DNA from: Blastomussa wellsi
Lineage: Eukaryota > Cnidaria > Anthozoa > Scleractinia > Plerogyridae
DNA: 64,000 nucleotides
Reading direction: 5' to 3'
NCBI GenBank assembly: GCA_947652115.1
Contig: OX393567.1
Location: 3,662,367-3,726,366, forward strand
The notes under the pieces were generated by a model that searched no databases, was not told the DNA's origin, and worked only from the letters and a program-made list of their open reading frames with translations. Positions 21,504-35,000 of the stretch are shown here, one piece after another; within the stretch, counting starts at the first letter, position 1; each line of letters opens with the position of its first letter. The position numbers and the translations under genes are program-made.

Positions 21504-23853
21504 ATGTCTTCGGATCATAAAGAAGATGGCCATGTTGCGGTTGCGGACGAGAAACCGGCAGTGCATGTAAGCCCCACAAAAGATCATCCCAGCGGTAAAC
21601 GAACTTCAAGTCCGGAAAGTTCACCACCTCACGCACGAAAATTTCCCTTCAAGATCCCGAGTCCGATACCAACCAGACGTACAAGGACAACTTCCCAGTA
21701 AGGAATTGATTTATAATGAATAGTAGTCAGTCTATGATTTTCATACTTTTTACAATATGTAGAACTACAGATTTGAATTCCCAGGTGTGTTTTAGAATTA
21801 GTAAATTAAAAACAACACATTTGCAATTACTAAATGGCTGCAAGGTGATATTATAACTGATTTCCATGCGGTTCCATCACAATTGAGTCAGGGTAACACG
21901 GTCCGTATTGTCTCCAGGCAAATAATTGTTTCGGCGCAAATATTTTAAACTGTTATGTACATTAAACAAGTGTTTCTGCAACGAGACACAGCTGAGCGAA
22001 TGATAAATTATGCGACTCCATTGGAAATGGAACCTCCCTCTACCCTCCCTTCCACAACAATTACATCAGGGATCACCACGTTTTAGCACAGTACTTCTTT
22101 AAGTTTGCTCATAATACAAGAAACCTTGTTCACATTTCAATTTTAGGAATTTGCCTACTAAAATGGTTTTTACTTATGAATAACTTTTTGCATATTTGCT
22201 ACATAATTTTCAGCTCAGTGATTTGCTATTGAAAGCAACTGCCACTTTCTCACCTACCGGTAAATCAGAAGTAGAACTAAAAGCAATTTTAATGTCTCTT
22301 GCATGTTTACCTGCACTTTGCAATGTGTGGAATTTGCTTGGTTCATCACAGGCGAACCACCCGATGTTTGAGTTTGTTGTGCGACACCTATCAATGGCGG
22401 TTACAAAAGAAATATAAATGAACATAAATAAGTTGGCCGCGATTTGCTCCAAATACTAAGTTTATCCTATATGTTCAATAAACGTTCAGGTGAAATGTCA
22501 AATGAGTCTCGTGTGTTATTTTTTGCCCGTTTCCTAGCTGTTCAAGGCATCATTTCGTGAGATAATTTATTGACCCCTAGAATAGAAAGAGAGACAAGGC
22601 AGGCAGCACGACAGCTAAACCTCCATAATTCTCACCTCTCACCTTGTGCCGAGCATGAGCTTCATCTTTCCAAAATTTAACGAGAAAAGCGATCCTGAAG
22701 TCCAAAAACAGCTTTCTCAAAATGATCGGTGCCACATTCTTGCCCAAAGGAATGCGAGTCAATTCAACGCATCACAACGTTTGCTGCCATTGGCGTGTTG
22801 GCAGTTCAAAAGCCCAAGGCTGCCTCCCATTGGTAGATTCGAATTAACTCGCATTCTTCAGATTCCTTTGGGCACGAATCTGGCACCGATCATATTGAGA
22901 AAGCTGTTTTTTGGACTTCAGGATCGCTTTTCTTGGAAACTTTTGGATTGATGAAGCTCAAGCTCGGCACAAGTACGAAGAAATATGTGCTCGATCAGAT
23001 GCCGGCGTTTTCGAGGTGAGAATCATGATGGTTTAGCGTCAGTTTGCGCTTGAACTGGGCAAGGATGCGGTCGCCGGCTGTCATGCTGCCTGCCTTGTCT
23101 CTCTTTCTATTCTAGGGGTCAATAAATTATTTCGCGAAATTATGCCTTAAACGGCTCGGAACAGGCAAAAAATAGCACACAAGACTCATTTAACATTTCA
23201 TCTGAACGTTTATTGAACATGTAGGAAAAACGTAATATTTACAGCAAATCGCGGCCAACTTATTTATGTTCATCAAACTCAAACATTGGGTGGTCTGCCT
23301 GTGGGTTCATTGGATTGCTTACATTACTCTTTGGAAATCTGGTTTAGGTGGTATGCATTCAAACATTGCAAATATATATAAAGAGAATTGTTTCATAGCT
23401 ATGTGATTTACATGACCCTGTATAACTGTGATGGTATTTACTGTGATTTGATTTTTTTCATCCAGATCACGAATCGCATCAGAATCTCCAGAACAAACAG
23501 GAGTTTGCAAGAGTTTCTGTCGGAATAAAGGCCATGGATTCATTACTCCTGATGATGGTGGAAAGGATATTTTTGTGCACATTTCTGAGTAAGTGTAAAT
23601 TGATTTTAATGCATTTAAATGCAATTTAACTGAGTTTACTTAACAACAAAGAGAAGCTGGCATTCATCAGGCGGTCAGTAGTTTGGGAAGGTAGTGCAGG
23701 CGCAGTACCCCCAGCATTGGAGTTTTTCTTTTTCTCCTGGTTTTTATCCGTCCCATCCTTTTCCACTGTTTTTTCCACAGGGTTGGAAAAACCGCTGCCT
23801 GGTTAGCTCAGTTGGTTGACCGCCAGACTGCCGTGTGGGAGGTCGAGTCCCCT

Positions 23854-23884
<31 letters not shown>

Positions 23885-24892
23885 TTGAGGAGAACGTGCT
23901 GCCTTTGCAATGACATCTACAAATGGTTAGACGTTTAAGTCTTCCCGGACAAGGACTATAAACCATAGGCCCCGTCTCCTGTACCTGCAGTGTCACATGG
24001 CTAGCAGGGGACATTAAAGAACCCACACACTTCTCGTAAAGAGTAGGGCATGGAGTTCCCAGAGTTGTGGTCTGGCCTTGATTCAGTGTTCTGTATTTCA
24101 TGGGTTGGTGATTTAGTAAGAGCTGTATAGCCTGTTTGCACCTTTCTCCATTGGACTGGTTTGTCTAGAAAATGCTTAAAGTAAAAAGTGCCTGTGGTGG
24201 TAGCGTTTACTGTCTAGGGGCTGGCTGATCACAGTGGAGGTCCCCAGATATCCTGGGCATCCATTTTCCATACAGCTTGATGTGGTTGTTAACATTTTTT
24301 TCATCTGGTTAATTGCTGTTGCACCAACAGGAAAAGTGAAGCATTTTGGGCTACTGAAGAGGTGCAATAATTAAAATTCTACTGGCAAAAAGAAATGCAG
24401 CTGAACCCATTTTCATAACTAACTGCAAATTAGCGATATAATATTTGTCGATGAGCCACATGAAACCAGTTATTATGAAATCAACATTTGTTTTGTTTTG
24501 TTTGAACATTGAAATATTCACTTCATGAATGGGATAATGAAGTGAAGAAAAAATATTAAAATTCACCTTTGGGAAGAATGCTTGTCTGAACTGTAAATAG
24601 ATAGAGAGTTTACTCTGAAATATCAGTTACCTGTTACTGTAATGATTTGATTTAGCACCTGGGGCGCTTATTTACTTTTGGCACCTCAAGGGAGGGCATT
24701 CATTCGAGACAGGTTGCTTATTTATATTACATTTATCTTTGCAGCATTGAGGGAGAATTTGTGCCAAAAGAAGGAGACAGAGTCACTTTCCGTACCTGCC
24801 CACTGCCTCCAAAAAATGTTGAGAAGCAAGCAGTCATGGTTGTGCTAACTGAATTGAAAGGTGCTCACGAGAAATGGTGGAGCAATTCTTAG
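21504..24892 (+). CDS. CARHSP1: Cold-shock-domain protein of the CARHSP1/CSDC2 family, 154 aa
   Basis: Three exons: 21504-21697, 23466-23588, 24745-24892 (465 nt, phases 2 and 2, all GT-AG). Human CARHSP1 is a 147-residue cytoplasmic protein that binds mRNA, including AU-rich 3' UTRs, and is regulated by phosphorylation. Residues 1-64 are Ser/Pro-rich with several SP sites and keep the family stretch [13 protein letters not shown], containing an RxRxxS Akt-type site. The cold-shock domain covers ~77-145: RNP1-like KGHGFITP (86-93), RNP2-like IFVHIS (100-105), then [20 protein letters not shown] and a C-terminal HEKWWS. It cannot be told here whether it is orthologous to CARHSP1 or CSDC2 or precedes their split. 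Intron 1 contains a long palindrome, intron 2 a tRNA-derived SINE. Confidence 0.95.
22350..23312. repeat. Long palindrome (~0.95 kb) in CARHSP1 intron 1
   Basis: Left arm ~22350-22780 and right arm ~22845-23312 are inverted copies. Landmarks: ATAAATAAGTTGGCCGCGAT at 22425 with its complement near 23255, TTGACCCCTAGAATAGAAAG near 22570 with its complement near 23115, AAGCGATCCTGAAGTCC near 22688 with its complement near 22925. The right arm has ~60 bp extra and lacks ~42 bp present in the left. Confidence 0.85.
23800..24160 (+). mobile_element. tRNA-derived SINE of a second family in CARHSP1 intron 2
   Basis: Head is clearly tRNA-like: CCTGGTTAGCTCAGTTGG (A box), GGTCGAGTCCC (B box). The ~300 bp body is unlike the other SINEs. 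3' limit is approximate. Confidence 0.65.
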
Positions 24893-24922
24893 CAGAGATA
24901 CACAAACCTCTGAGACACTTTC

Positions 24923-24928
24923 AATAAA
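24923..24928 (+). terminator. Polyadenylation signal of CARHSP1
   Basis: AATAAA 31 nt after the TAG of the cold-shock gene, followed by GT-rich sequence (TTTGTGCGC). This gives a very short 3' UTR; alternative signals further on are possible. Confidence 0.65.
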
Positions 24929-26621
24929 CTACTTTGTGCGCATTAATTTGATGCCACCCAACACAAACACTTTTTAATCACCTATATACAATGTGATTTT
25001 AGTCAGAGGGGTTATTTCATCTTTTTTTTACAAACTTTGTTGATTTCATCTTGAAAAGCACTTAAAAGCATAGTGGTATGATTCACTACTGTCTTTCTTT
25101 CAACTGAATTCAAATTTTAAGATTTTCATTTTGTTGGTTAAAAGGCAAGTTTTGATCTGCGAAGCTCAATCCGCCATAGGAAAAAGATGGCAGTTGTACA
25201 TTTTACCACAATACCTTTCGACCCTAACACAGCCCACAAGGCACATAGAAGGTTACAATTTAACTAAATTCTTTCGTGTAGTACGTAACAATATTGCTCC
25301 TGCCGAGTTTGAATGTTTAGGTGCTTTTCTTTGCGTTTTTATAAACGTTTATAGGGTTTTCGCGCGCAAAGAATTATAGGTAAATGTACCAGTCGCCATC
25401 TTTTTGCATACGGTGGATTCAGCACATTTGTGAGAAAAAGTCCCCTATTGTGTTGTTCCAGGAAATGTCCATTCTAGCACCCCTGCCATGGAGGTGTTTG
25501 GTTTGAATTCCCCCTCCCCACCCCTCTGGAAAATCCATTATTGACTTCAAGAAAGTTTAGCTTTTTCCCCTCCCCCATAGAATTTCCAGTGACCTTCCTC
25601 TGGGTTTTTGGAGATATTTTTGGAATTGCACCTTTTAACCTAATGTCAAAGATCTGATTCCTTTGTCAACATGAAAACAAGACAAAAGTAAAACAGTTTT
25701 GCTATCAATGCTTCTTGGACACCCCTCCCCTCCCCTCCCCCTTTCCACTTTTTCTGACCTTTCGCCTCCGTTCCTACTTGATTTCTTAGTGATCTTAGAG
25801 TATAAAGTGGAAGGTCTCTGTTTTGCTTCAGTATCAGCAAACAAATTCTCCTCACATCTTGAGGAGAATTTGTTTCAATATCAACCTTAGTTTCTTTTCC
25901 TTGACTATTTTGAATTCTCTGTTCTCAAAATTTTATTATTTTTTGGCATCTGTTGGCAACATTCTGGTGACTCCTAGTTCAACTGGCCAATCAGAAGTGA
26001 TGGAGATGGAGTTTGTGGCTGTCAGATGGCGAACATGGAACGTGTCAACTTCACTTCTCACACAGTTGTTGCACTTTGAAAGACCAGTGCAAACAAAATC
26101 CACCAGGATTGTATCAAAAACGTATCAGAAAACAGCAATCAAAAGCTCTCTGGTGACAGCATAGTTGGCAAGTTTTTTATTTGCGGGAATCCAACCTTGT
26201 ACTATGCGGTACTATGTTTTCTGTTTTAACCAAATGTAACACTTTTTTTATCGAGTTCATATTGACTTCGATCATGAAGTAGTGGATAGTATTTTGTACA
26301 GTACATGTATCATTCAATATTAGTATTCTGTTTTATATCCGAGAAGATTAGTTTTTGTTCAGTGATTTACAGCGTAGTTCTTTATCAATAAAGGCTGTTT
26401 CGGGAGAAAAGCCAAATTCTTCCGAAAATCTGAATATTTTACCGGGAGTCGGAACACTCGGGAAGTTTAAGGGAGCTTGAAGAAACGTGTTAGAATTTCG
26501 GGAGCGTTCATAACGAGAATACATGTATCTCCAAAAAAATTGGGACGACATTCCAAATTTTCGGGATGAGTTTCACTTACGCAGTACTGCTCAAACAGCG
26601 TTTGTTAGAGTTTTGAACCCG

Positions 26622-26642
26622 CCCCCCCCCCCCCCCCCCCCC
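26622..26642. repeat. C homopolymer, ~21 nt
   Basis: Uninterrupted C run after GAACCCG. Similar G runs lie at about 4018-4037 and 39474-39493. Lengths of such runs are often miscalled. Confidence 0.9.
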
Positions 26643-27256
26643 GTATTGACAGGACTGCTAGTTTTCATGAATATTGTTAGGGTAGTGCCTCATTTCACAT
26701 GACATCGTTGTCATTTTGGGAATTCGAAAGTTTGCTGGTCATACTAGTAATAAAAAATAATTATAATCCACATGCAGTTCTGGCTTTCATTTGTTTTGTA
26801 TCATTGATGGATAACGTGATAAAAGATAGGAGCCGGGGGCACTCCAGTATGAAGCAGACGAGGATGCTCAGTGTGGGGGAGGAGGTCGGGCTCTGTTTAC
26901 ATTGGCAGAACATTTCTCTAATTTATTATTCTAATGCTCATATAAATAAACGTATAGCTTTGTAAAGCGAGAGTTGAGTGTTTTAAATGTAAACCGGCGT
27001 AGACAGTGGACGCATCTGGTCTAATAAAACGCAATCTACGTTATTTATTTATTTAACTGCAGCTAATCCGAGCTGAAATAATTTAATTCACTTTCAGTGT
27101 GGCCATTTCGTGGTTAGAGAATGCGCGCACTCAATTCAGTCCCCAAAAATGTACACTGGAACACGATCACATGTTGAAATCCCAACCTATATAATCCTTT
27201 ATAACTTTACCCCGTTAATACGGCCACTCGAACTGAAATAGGCATTCGGTCCTTTT

Positions 27257-27429
27257 AGGCCGTTTTACAGTTCTGTGCTTAGTTACCAAGCCTCTGAGTG
27301 GAAGTGAGGCTGAAGATGACCTTGGTTTGATACAAACCCGCTTGCCTTTCATGTGTAAATCCTGGTCTCTCCAAACCTCGCTTTCATACAGAGACCTGGT
27401 TACATTTCACAGAACTGTAAAATGGCCTA
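27257..27429. mobile_element. 173-bp TIR element, partner of 32459
   Basis: Ends AGGCCGTTTTACAGTTCTGTG and CACAGAACTGTAAAATGGCC form terminal inverted repeats. The middle carries GAGTGGAAGTGAGGCTGAAG, also seen in the partner. Confidence 0.8.
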
Positions 27430-27997
27430 TTGTCCATTCAAACCAACACAGTACTTCACTTGAGAAAAATTATTGAAGAAGGAAAGTAACATGACGTTAA
27501 GCGACCTTTGTTTTAAAATTAAAAGGATATGTGTGTACCCAATGCTATTCTCGTTTCGTTTTTAGAATCGAATTCTGTTCATATTCTCTTGTTTAATAGT
27601 CACGGTCAATATATGTACTGATCAAAGTTTCATTTGTAATTATTTTTAATCATATCTGCATTGAGAAAGATTATAAAAAAAATTGCTCAGGGCAATTGTC
27701 ACATGTATCTTTCGTCCAACCTCGTTCCCAGGGCCCTTTCCCAGGCTTGGGACAGGCCCTGGAAACGAGATTGATTTACGTCACCGTCTTGAAATTCGAC
27801 CCTACAAGCTGACCCTACCCCGTTTTAAGGGCGTGGTTAAAATAATACGCCGTCCTTTCTTTTATCCTAGTTCCCCTCAACCTGCATTCATCAAGACTAG
27901 TTGACGTTCATTTGATGCCGAATTCTCTTCAGTTCTTTTGCCTGTTCTTCGCTGCAGCTGGAGCTCGCTTTTCGTCTCACGTGCCGTAGAGTGTTTC

Positions 27998-29093
27998 TTA
28001 TACGTCGGATTCTTTCGTTGCGCCGTTCAACAGTTTTGTCTTACCATTTATAGCCGAATTAGTCGTAGACTTCGACTCAATTAAAGATTGCTCGGTCACA
28101 CCCATTGCTCGGCTCTTCCGACTTCCCTTCCGAACACTGCCCCGAAGTTTTCTCCGAAAATTGGTGGTGGATATTGTGTAAAGAATCGGATTCAGCGCCG
28201 AGTTCAAAGGGAGAACGAAGACAGCTATCCACGCATACACTGTTGGGCTGGCCTCCATGCCCAACAACGAAGCAATGCCGATGATGATTATAGGAATCCA
28301 GCAACTGAAATCTGTGAGTACGATAAACACCATTCTTGTGCCAATGGAGGATACTGCATTGCCGGCTCCACTCATCTCTCGCGTTTTCTGAATTTTGAAA
28401 AACATCACGAGATAGAGAATAAAAATCAGCATGAACGAAATAAAATTCAGCGCCAAAAACAGAAACACAGAGTATTCCCAGCCAGTTGGTTTGTCTGACG
28501 TCAACTGAAGTGGAAGACATACTCCCGAACGGGCGTAAAATTCTTTAAAATAGTCAATTCCTGTTAGAGGTACCCCGGCCAGAATAAAGGCAACAAGCCA
28601 TGTTATGAATAAAGCGACGTACGTCCCGCGCACGCTCAGACCGATATGTTTAAATGGATGAACAATAGTTACGTAACGATCAACAGTCATGATTGTCAAA
28701 ATGAATACAGATGCCTCGCTAGAGATGGTGGACAGAAATCCGCTGAATTGACACAGCGGACTGTGCTTCCAGCTGTCGTTGTATATGAAGTACCTTCCGC
28801 GGTAGAAAACATCCACCCCAGCTATAATTATAAGGTAGATGCCCATCAGGAAGTCGGCGATAGCCAAGTTTAGTAGCAATAGTGAATGAACTTTGTTCTC
28901 GCTCTTGGTTTTTAGCCGCCACAATAGGACGAAGAAGTTTCCTACCAGCGCGATGCTTCCCAGAATCCAGATGCATACGTACAGTGTGAGGTTTGCCATG
29001 AGGTCATCGCAAGAGGAAAACAGATCCTTTGGCGCCGAACAGTTCGGACCAGATAACTTTGCAATGCAGCAAAATTCGAACTTATCGGTCTCC
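27998..29093 (-). CDS. Receptor last exon: Cys hinge, seven-helix domain and tail
   Basis: Residues 596-960 in one exon. It starts [11 protein letters not shown], the LGR/RXFP hinge that follows the last repeat. Seven hydrophobic segments follow. Class A landmarks: GN in helix 1 (N648), LAIAD in helix 2, DRY at 734-736 (glycoprotein-hormone LGRs have ERW here), CWIP at 860-863, NPILY at 897-901, and the paired cysteines 710 and 788 for the helix 3-loop 2 disulfide. The FSCWIP helix 6 with a preceding TD is RXFP-like. The tail has Arg/Lys clusters and several serines suited to phosphorylation. All features needed for G-protein coupling look intact. Confidence 0.96.
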
Positions 29094-32000
29094 CTGAAAG
29101 AGAAAATAAATCGCACCTTTTGTTAAATGCATGATAAAATTCTCATCTTATACGGGCTGTGCAGGTGATAAGCGAAGCAGGTCTATGATAGGTCTGTAAT
29201 GCGCATTTGATTATTCTTATAGAAAATGCGCAATATAAATATTAAATATTATTATTATTATTGATATGGGCTATGATTGGTTAGCGTGCTGGACTACGGT
29301 CGGACTATAGGCGGTCCGGATTCCGGCCCTGGCTGTAGTATTGTGTTGTGTTCTTGGACAGGACACTCTAATAGCACCTCTCTCCACCAAGTTGTATTTC
29401 TATGTATTAAAGGGTACACAGGATTTTAATGCTAGGGAGTAACCTTATGATGAACCACTCCCATGGATGGCCCACTAGACTCGCACGAAGACTTTTTATG
29501 TTAGGGGAAAGCACACGCGTTTCCTATTATGCCTCTATATTGCTTCTTTATCTGAAGGTAAAGCGACTTTTCCGCAGATAAATTCATTCTATTGTATTAG
29601 CGAATCAATATTTCGTATTTCTTGTTAAATTCAGCTCTGTAGGAAACGTAAACATGTATAAAATATCATTTTAAAAGGAATTCCCATAGTTTGGATGCCA
29701 GGCAATCTATTCAGAAATCCAGCCTCACATCGACGTTGGATTATTTTGCACTGCAAAAAGTAAAAGTCAGCCTTGCAAAGGGCCACTGCCTTAACTTAAT
29801 TAATCGGTTAAATAGTTACATAAAAACAGAAAATCGCGTACATGCAAATACATTTTGAAAGGCCCCGTTATTTATCAATTATTTTTTCGTTTTTGTTTTA
29901 ATTTACGCATAATCCACCATTTTTCCACATAACATTCCTGTAAAACTCTGCATAATATTTTATACTTTTTCCGCACCCTATCTGATGGCTTTTTTAAGGC
30001 CGAGATCTGAAAAACACCATGCGACAAGTCGCCTCCCCCCCTCCCCCGGCGTGTGCTGCGTTCAAAGCAAATCCTGCCTTCGGGAGACTGATCTCAGTGA
30101 CAAAATTCTGTCGCAGCGACACGATTTTACATGTCACACAAAGCGTATTTGTTACAGCAAGGTGCAGGTCCCTGTGGCGTGTCTCCCGTGAGTGTATTTA
30201 AGCCTTTATAGAGCGTCAGTGCTTTCCATATGGTTACTTACAGATAGGTTAGTGGAACATTGTCGAAAATATCCAGTGGCAACTGCTGTAAGTTTTTGTT
30301 GTTTTTCAGGTACCTAAACGAGAAAGGAAATAGGTCATCTAAACATAATGTTGTAATAAATATTAATAAAAGGTCTGGGCGGCGCCTAGACTTGCTCCAA
30401 GTCCCTCGTTAGAATTCGAAGGCCGGACCGCGGGATATGGAGGGCGCGCGCTCGCTTAAAAATCAAAATGGTGGTGGATCGCCGAACGAGCCATTCAGTG
30501 ATACAGTGCGCATCCGGCGCTTGAGGGCTTTCGCGGGCGATTTCGAAGCAATCTTAAATAAACTTGTAATGGCCATTGACACAACGTGCGGTTAAGTCTG
30601 GTAATTCACTTTTCAGTTCAACGAATCCAGAGCAGCTCAGTGGCCTCACCGCTCCTGATAATCAATCGAAAACAATAAAAGCGTTAAGCAACAACATGAA
30701 ACAACAACTCTACAACAACAAAAACAGCAAGAACAAATTAAACACTCACAGTTTTGATAACGATATCATTCCACGGAAGGCCTCGGAAGAGATAGTTCTT
30801 AGCTCCAGATTGCTCAAATTCCTGTTGAAATAGCACTGACTTTATTTACAATCTGCCGTCATTAGCCGGAATCAAAAGGCGTCTCTCTTCGGAAGATCAT
30901 TGCTTTGCGCAATTGAAAAATGGCTGAGGTTGACGGGGTGCAATTATCTTTGGTTTTGTATAAAATTACCTTCAAATCAAACGAAAACCTGAAAGAATAG
31001 TTTATTTTTCAAGATAGTAAAGGACCAACGAAGTAAAAATAATCTGAGAAGAAACAAGAATAGCTTCGACAGGGGAAGATTGTCAAGATACACCGTTTGC
31101 CGCGAATTTATTTCACGGTAGCCACGCACGAGGTTGCCTATTTCCCAGACCTCTGTTGTTTTAAGGGCTTGTGTCATTTTTCTGTTGCTGTTTTCTCGGC
31201 CAATCCTTTTATTCCTTCCGAGAGCTAACTGCTGCCTGCTCGGTTTCATACTAACAACGTAGTCCTGCAGAAGCCTTTGATTGGTTTTTGCTCAGTTTAG
31301 TGCCAACCGGCAGAGACAATGCGCGAATCTCTGCAGAGATATGCACGGAAACGCGTTTGAATATTCAAGGTTTACACTCTACAGTATGTTACGTGCAATA
31401 TTACTCACAGCTTTGTTAGTTGTTTCAGTCCATTGAAGGCCTCGTCCTCTATTCTTTCAATGGGATTACCGATGAGATTTCTGTTGATCAAAACGGGCAA
31501 TGATAGTTGTAATAAAGAAATTAACAGGAAAAAGAACAGATTTTGCTCATTTACGTACAGTGAATTCAAAATGAATTTTCCAAGTGAAAGCTTAGTTGAC
31601 GTACACCTTTGGAAGCTATCGTAACAATTCGGTTAACTTCGGAAAATGACGGCCTCGTTCGAAATATCTTCGGTCAAATCAAGTGGACATTTTTAAACTG
31701 CTCAGAAATAGAATTATCGAGAGACTGAGTAACAAGTTGTCCGAGTACTCACAATTCAGTCAGTGAGGATAGTCCTTCAAATGTTCCTGGTCGTAACACT
31801 CGTAGCTTGTTTTGTTGAAGTATCCTTCGTGGAGAGCAACGGCAAAAAGTACAAACATTAATAGATTCCTTCTGTAGCATCATGTAATGCATTTATCGCA
31901 GCTTAACCCATTAGATCTGTATTGTACTCGATCTGTGATTGGCTTAAAAACTCTCACCATGTCTCAACCAATGAGATGTAAAAGCAAACATTCGCGACTT

Positions 32001-35000
32001 TGTCACACGCGTTCAAATTTCCCGCGCTTGGCGCCGGTCACGTGTATTTGCTTCAAGTTTCTAATTGGTTCATTGTGTTGTTCTAATTTAATTTGGTAGG
32101 CCTTGTTCAAGTTGAAAAGCGTCCTGCAAAACTGATAATAGCCTACGAATAATAAGAACAATGGGAAATCTGAGAAATAACAATTGAAAGCAATAGCTAA
32201 TCATTCCACATACATAACACCATGAACAGCTTCAAACATTGTTCATTCATACTTACAAAATCTTGAGCCACTGTAGATGAATGAACGATTTGGGTTCTAT
32301 GCTTGTGATTAGATTGCCCGTTAGGTCACTGTAAGAACAAAAAAATGTTTTGTGGCAAAACGTTTTGCATTTGATTCTGTTTTACAGTTCTTTAAATGTT
32401 GGTATTGAGCATTTTGCTGTACATATAGACATTATTTAACATAGCTAGTAAATTTAATAGGCCATTTTACAGTTCTGTGCTGAGTTACCAAGCCTTTGAG
32501 TGGAAGTGAGGCTGAAGGTGACCTTGTTTTGATACAAACCCTCTTGCTTTTGATATGTAAATCCTTGTGTTCTTATGCTAACTAGTTTCTGGTCTTTATC
32601 ATGGCAAGGTCACCCCAAGTCTCGCTTTCATACAGAGGCTGAAAATGTTATAAAAATTGATTCATGCGTTCATCGAGATATGAATCAGTTTGGAAGTTTG
32701 GAGAGCACTCAAGAAGCTAGAGTTGCTCCTGGCCATGCCTCGAACAACTCTTACGCATCTTTTGTGCTCTCCGGCAAACTTCCCGCGTACATCCATAACT
32801 CGATGAACGCACGCTGACGCATGAATCAATTATCTATAATCCTGTAGTTGATGACCTTGTTTATTCGTAAGACCAGGCTGTAGACCAATATACTAAAATT
32901 GTAAAGGGAAATTAGAAGTTAACCATTCTTGGAAATTTAAACTGAGTAGAAATTTTGAGCATCTATATCAATATTAATATTTTCTTTCAAAGGATACTTT
33001 TTTCTATCAGTAAAACATTTGCGCTTACATTATTGCAGTGCTTCAGTTTTAATAATTGACATTTTACTTGCGCGCCCACGCCAACTTACATTTCTTCAAG
33101 ATTTCCGTATCTTGCAAAACTAAATCTCTCAATATTTGTAATCTTCTTTTCTTTTATCAGCCTGTTGCAAGGAATCAAATATAATTACAAGTGAGAATTA
33201 TATTATCATTAAAGAATGAAACATTTGTTTTAAGTCCTTCTTGTTGTTAACCGTTTTATTTTTTTTCTTCTTGCGCGCACCAAAGCATATCTATTTATGA
33301 GGAGTTTCCATACATTTTCTTAGACTGCGTATGGCACAAAGAATTTGAATAACTTATATCCACAAGCCTTTCCTCCTACAATTTTGATTAATCGTCTTAT
33401 TTGTAGTACGGAAAAGTTTTTCTTACCACCTTCTTGTGCGTTACGCTTCAAAAGCGCACAAGATATCGAGCAATGAAATTTAAAGGGGTGTCAAAAATAG
33501 CCAGAACTTATGCCGCATTCTTCGGTTGGGTCTGGAGTTGGCGGAAGGTAGAGTGGTCGAACGCACGGTGCGCGCAATTCCTGCCAAAACCGGCTGCACT
33601 GCCGCTTATAACCAACGCCACAACAACATCACAAGAAAAAGTCACAAGATAAGACTCACCGGTAAACATAAGTCTCGTACGAGGCAATTTGACAGTACTA
33701 TGAAGGCAGGATTTGTTCGAAATTGCGGCTAATTTTAATTTTATCAGATAAAAGGCGCCACTTAAACTCACAACTCTCTTTCTTACAACTCCTCTTACTT
33801 ACAACTTTGTGATCTTGACCGGCAGATAAGTTGGTATACCCGAGAGGTCTTTCCTGCCACATATGGCCAATGATTTGACATCGCGGGGCGTTTCCTCGCC
33901 AAGAGAGGCTTCCCATCCTCCTTTGACGCAGTGGCTGGTCCAGCTGCAAGCTAAAGTCGAACCAAGTGAGACATCTTGCTAGCATATATACACGGTGAGT
34001 ACTAACTTAAATTTCAGTTAGGTGTTTTCCGCGAAGGTTCTTAAACCCTAGCCCTATTTAAGAATATAAAAGAAAACGGAGTTTGATACCCTATATAAGG
34101 CCCAAACCCGAAAATAACAAAAAAACATAAAAAAAAACTAAGAAATGTATGAACGGGTCAACATTGTTTTCTTCCTGGAACGTTAATACTCTTAAAGAAT
34201 TGTTCAGTTGAAACAGACCGTTTCTTTTTAGTTTAGCAGTTTCCATTTACGCACTGCAATTATATGCCGATGTAATTTATATACCCTATCTACGGATCGC
34301 ACCAGGAACAATGCCCTAAGGGGCAAAAATGATACCCCATAGGACCGAGAACCTTAAAACCATACACTATCCCGTGGCACATACCTGTACAACCCATACA
34401 AAGGGGTACCCCACGGGTATATATACGCCTACTATTTTGGTGATTTCTAGCTACAAGCTTTATACCAAACGAAAAATCACTTTCACAATGACAGCATTTG
34501 CATTTGCGGACTAGACTTTACTTGGTTAGACTTTGCAGGCAGAACTGTACAAGATAACAATTTTAATGTGAGACCATTTTACCTTGTACCTTGTAAGGAC
34601 AGCCGTCAAGTTCTGTGTGAGAAAGATGCGATTTCAGTTTATGTTGAAGGAGATTTTATGTTCTTCTGTGCGATACTTGCCTTCTGAGCAAAATCATTAT
34701 TAAATAAACAGTTTGACCGACGGATGGATAGCGGAAGGAAGGAAACAAAAGATAGAAATACTGAAACACAGAACCATAGGAACGCATGTACAACCAGACA
34801 GACAGATTGACTGACAGACAGACACTCACATAGACGGGTGATAAGCTGAATAGATGGATGGGAGATGCATCGACAAATTAATGGATGAAAAGATAGAGGG
34901 ACAAACAAACAGGTAGGGACGAGGAATGGACGAACTAACAGGCCGACAACCAGAAAGAAGGGAAGTAGGACGGTAAGACAGACTATGAGCGGCCCCTTTT

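Larger units (their letters stand above)
24930..27997. other. Intergenic region between convergent CARHSP1 and receptor genes
   Basis: No coding exon recognised. Contains a C-rich tract (25718-25746), a C homopolymer (26622-26642), an ATTT run near 27039, a ~173 bp TIR element (27257-27429) and a short hairpin (27718-27772). Both neighbours should end in this interval. Confidence 0.6.

Noticed and set aside
22196..22417. 73-codon plus-strand frame after a good acceptor, possible alternative CARHSP1 exon
   Set aside because: Joining CARHSP1 exon 1 there stops within a few codons, and the frame's end lies inside the palindrome arm.
28088..28498. 136-codon plus-strand frame in the 7TM exon
   Set aside because: Antisense shadow of the receptor.
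33508..33771. Minus-strand frame considered for the LRR N-cap of the receptor
   Set aside because: Exon 33803-33950 joins the first LRR exon in phase and reads as a proper cap; this frame does not.
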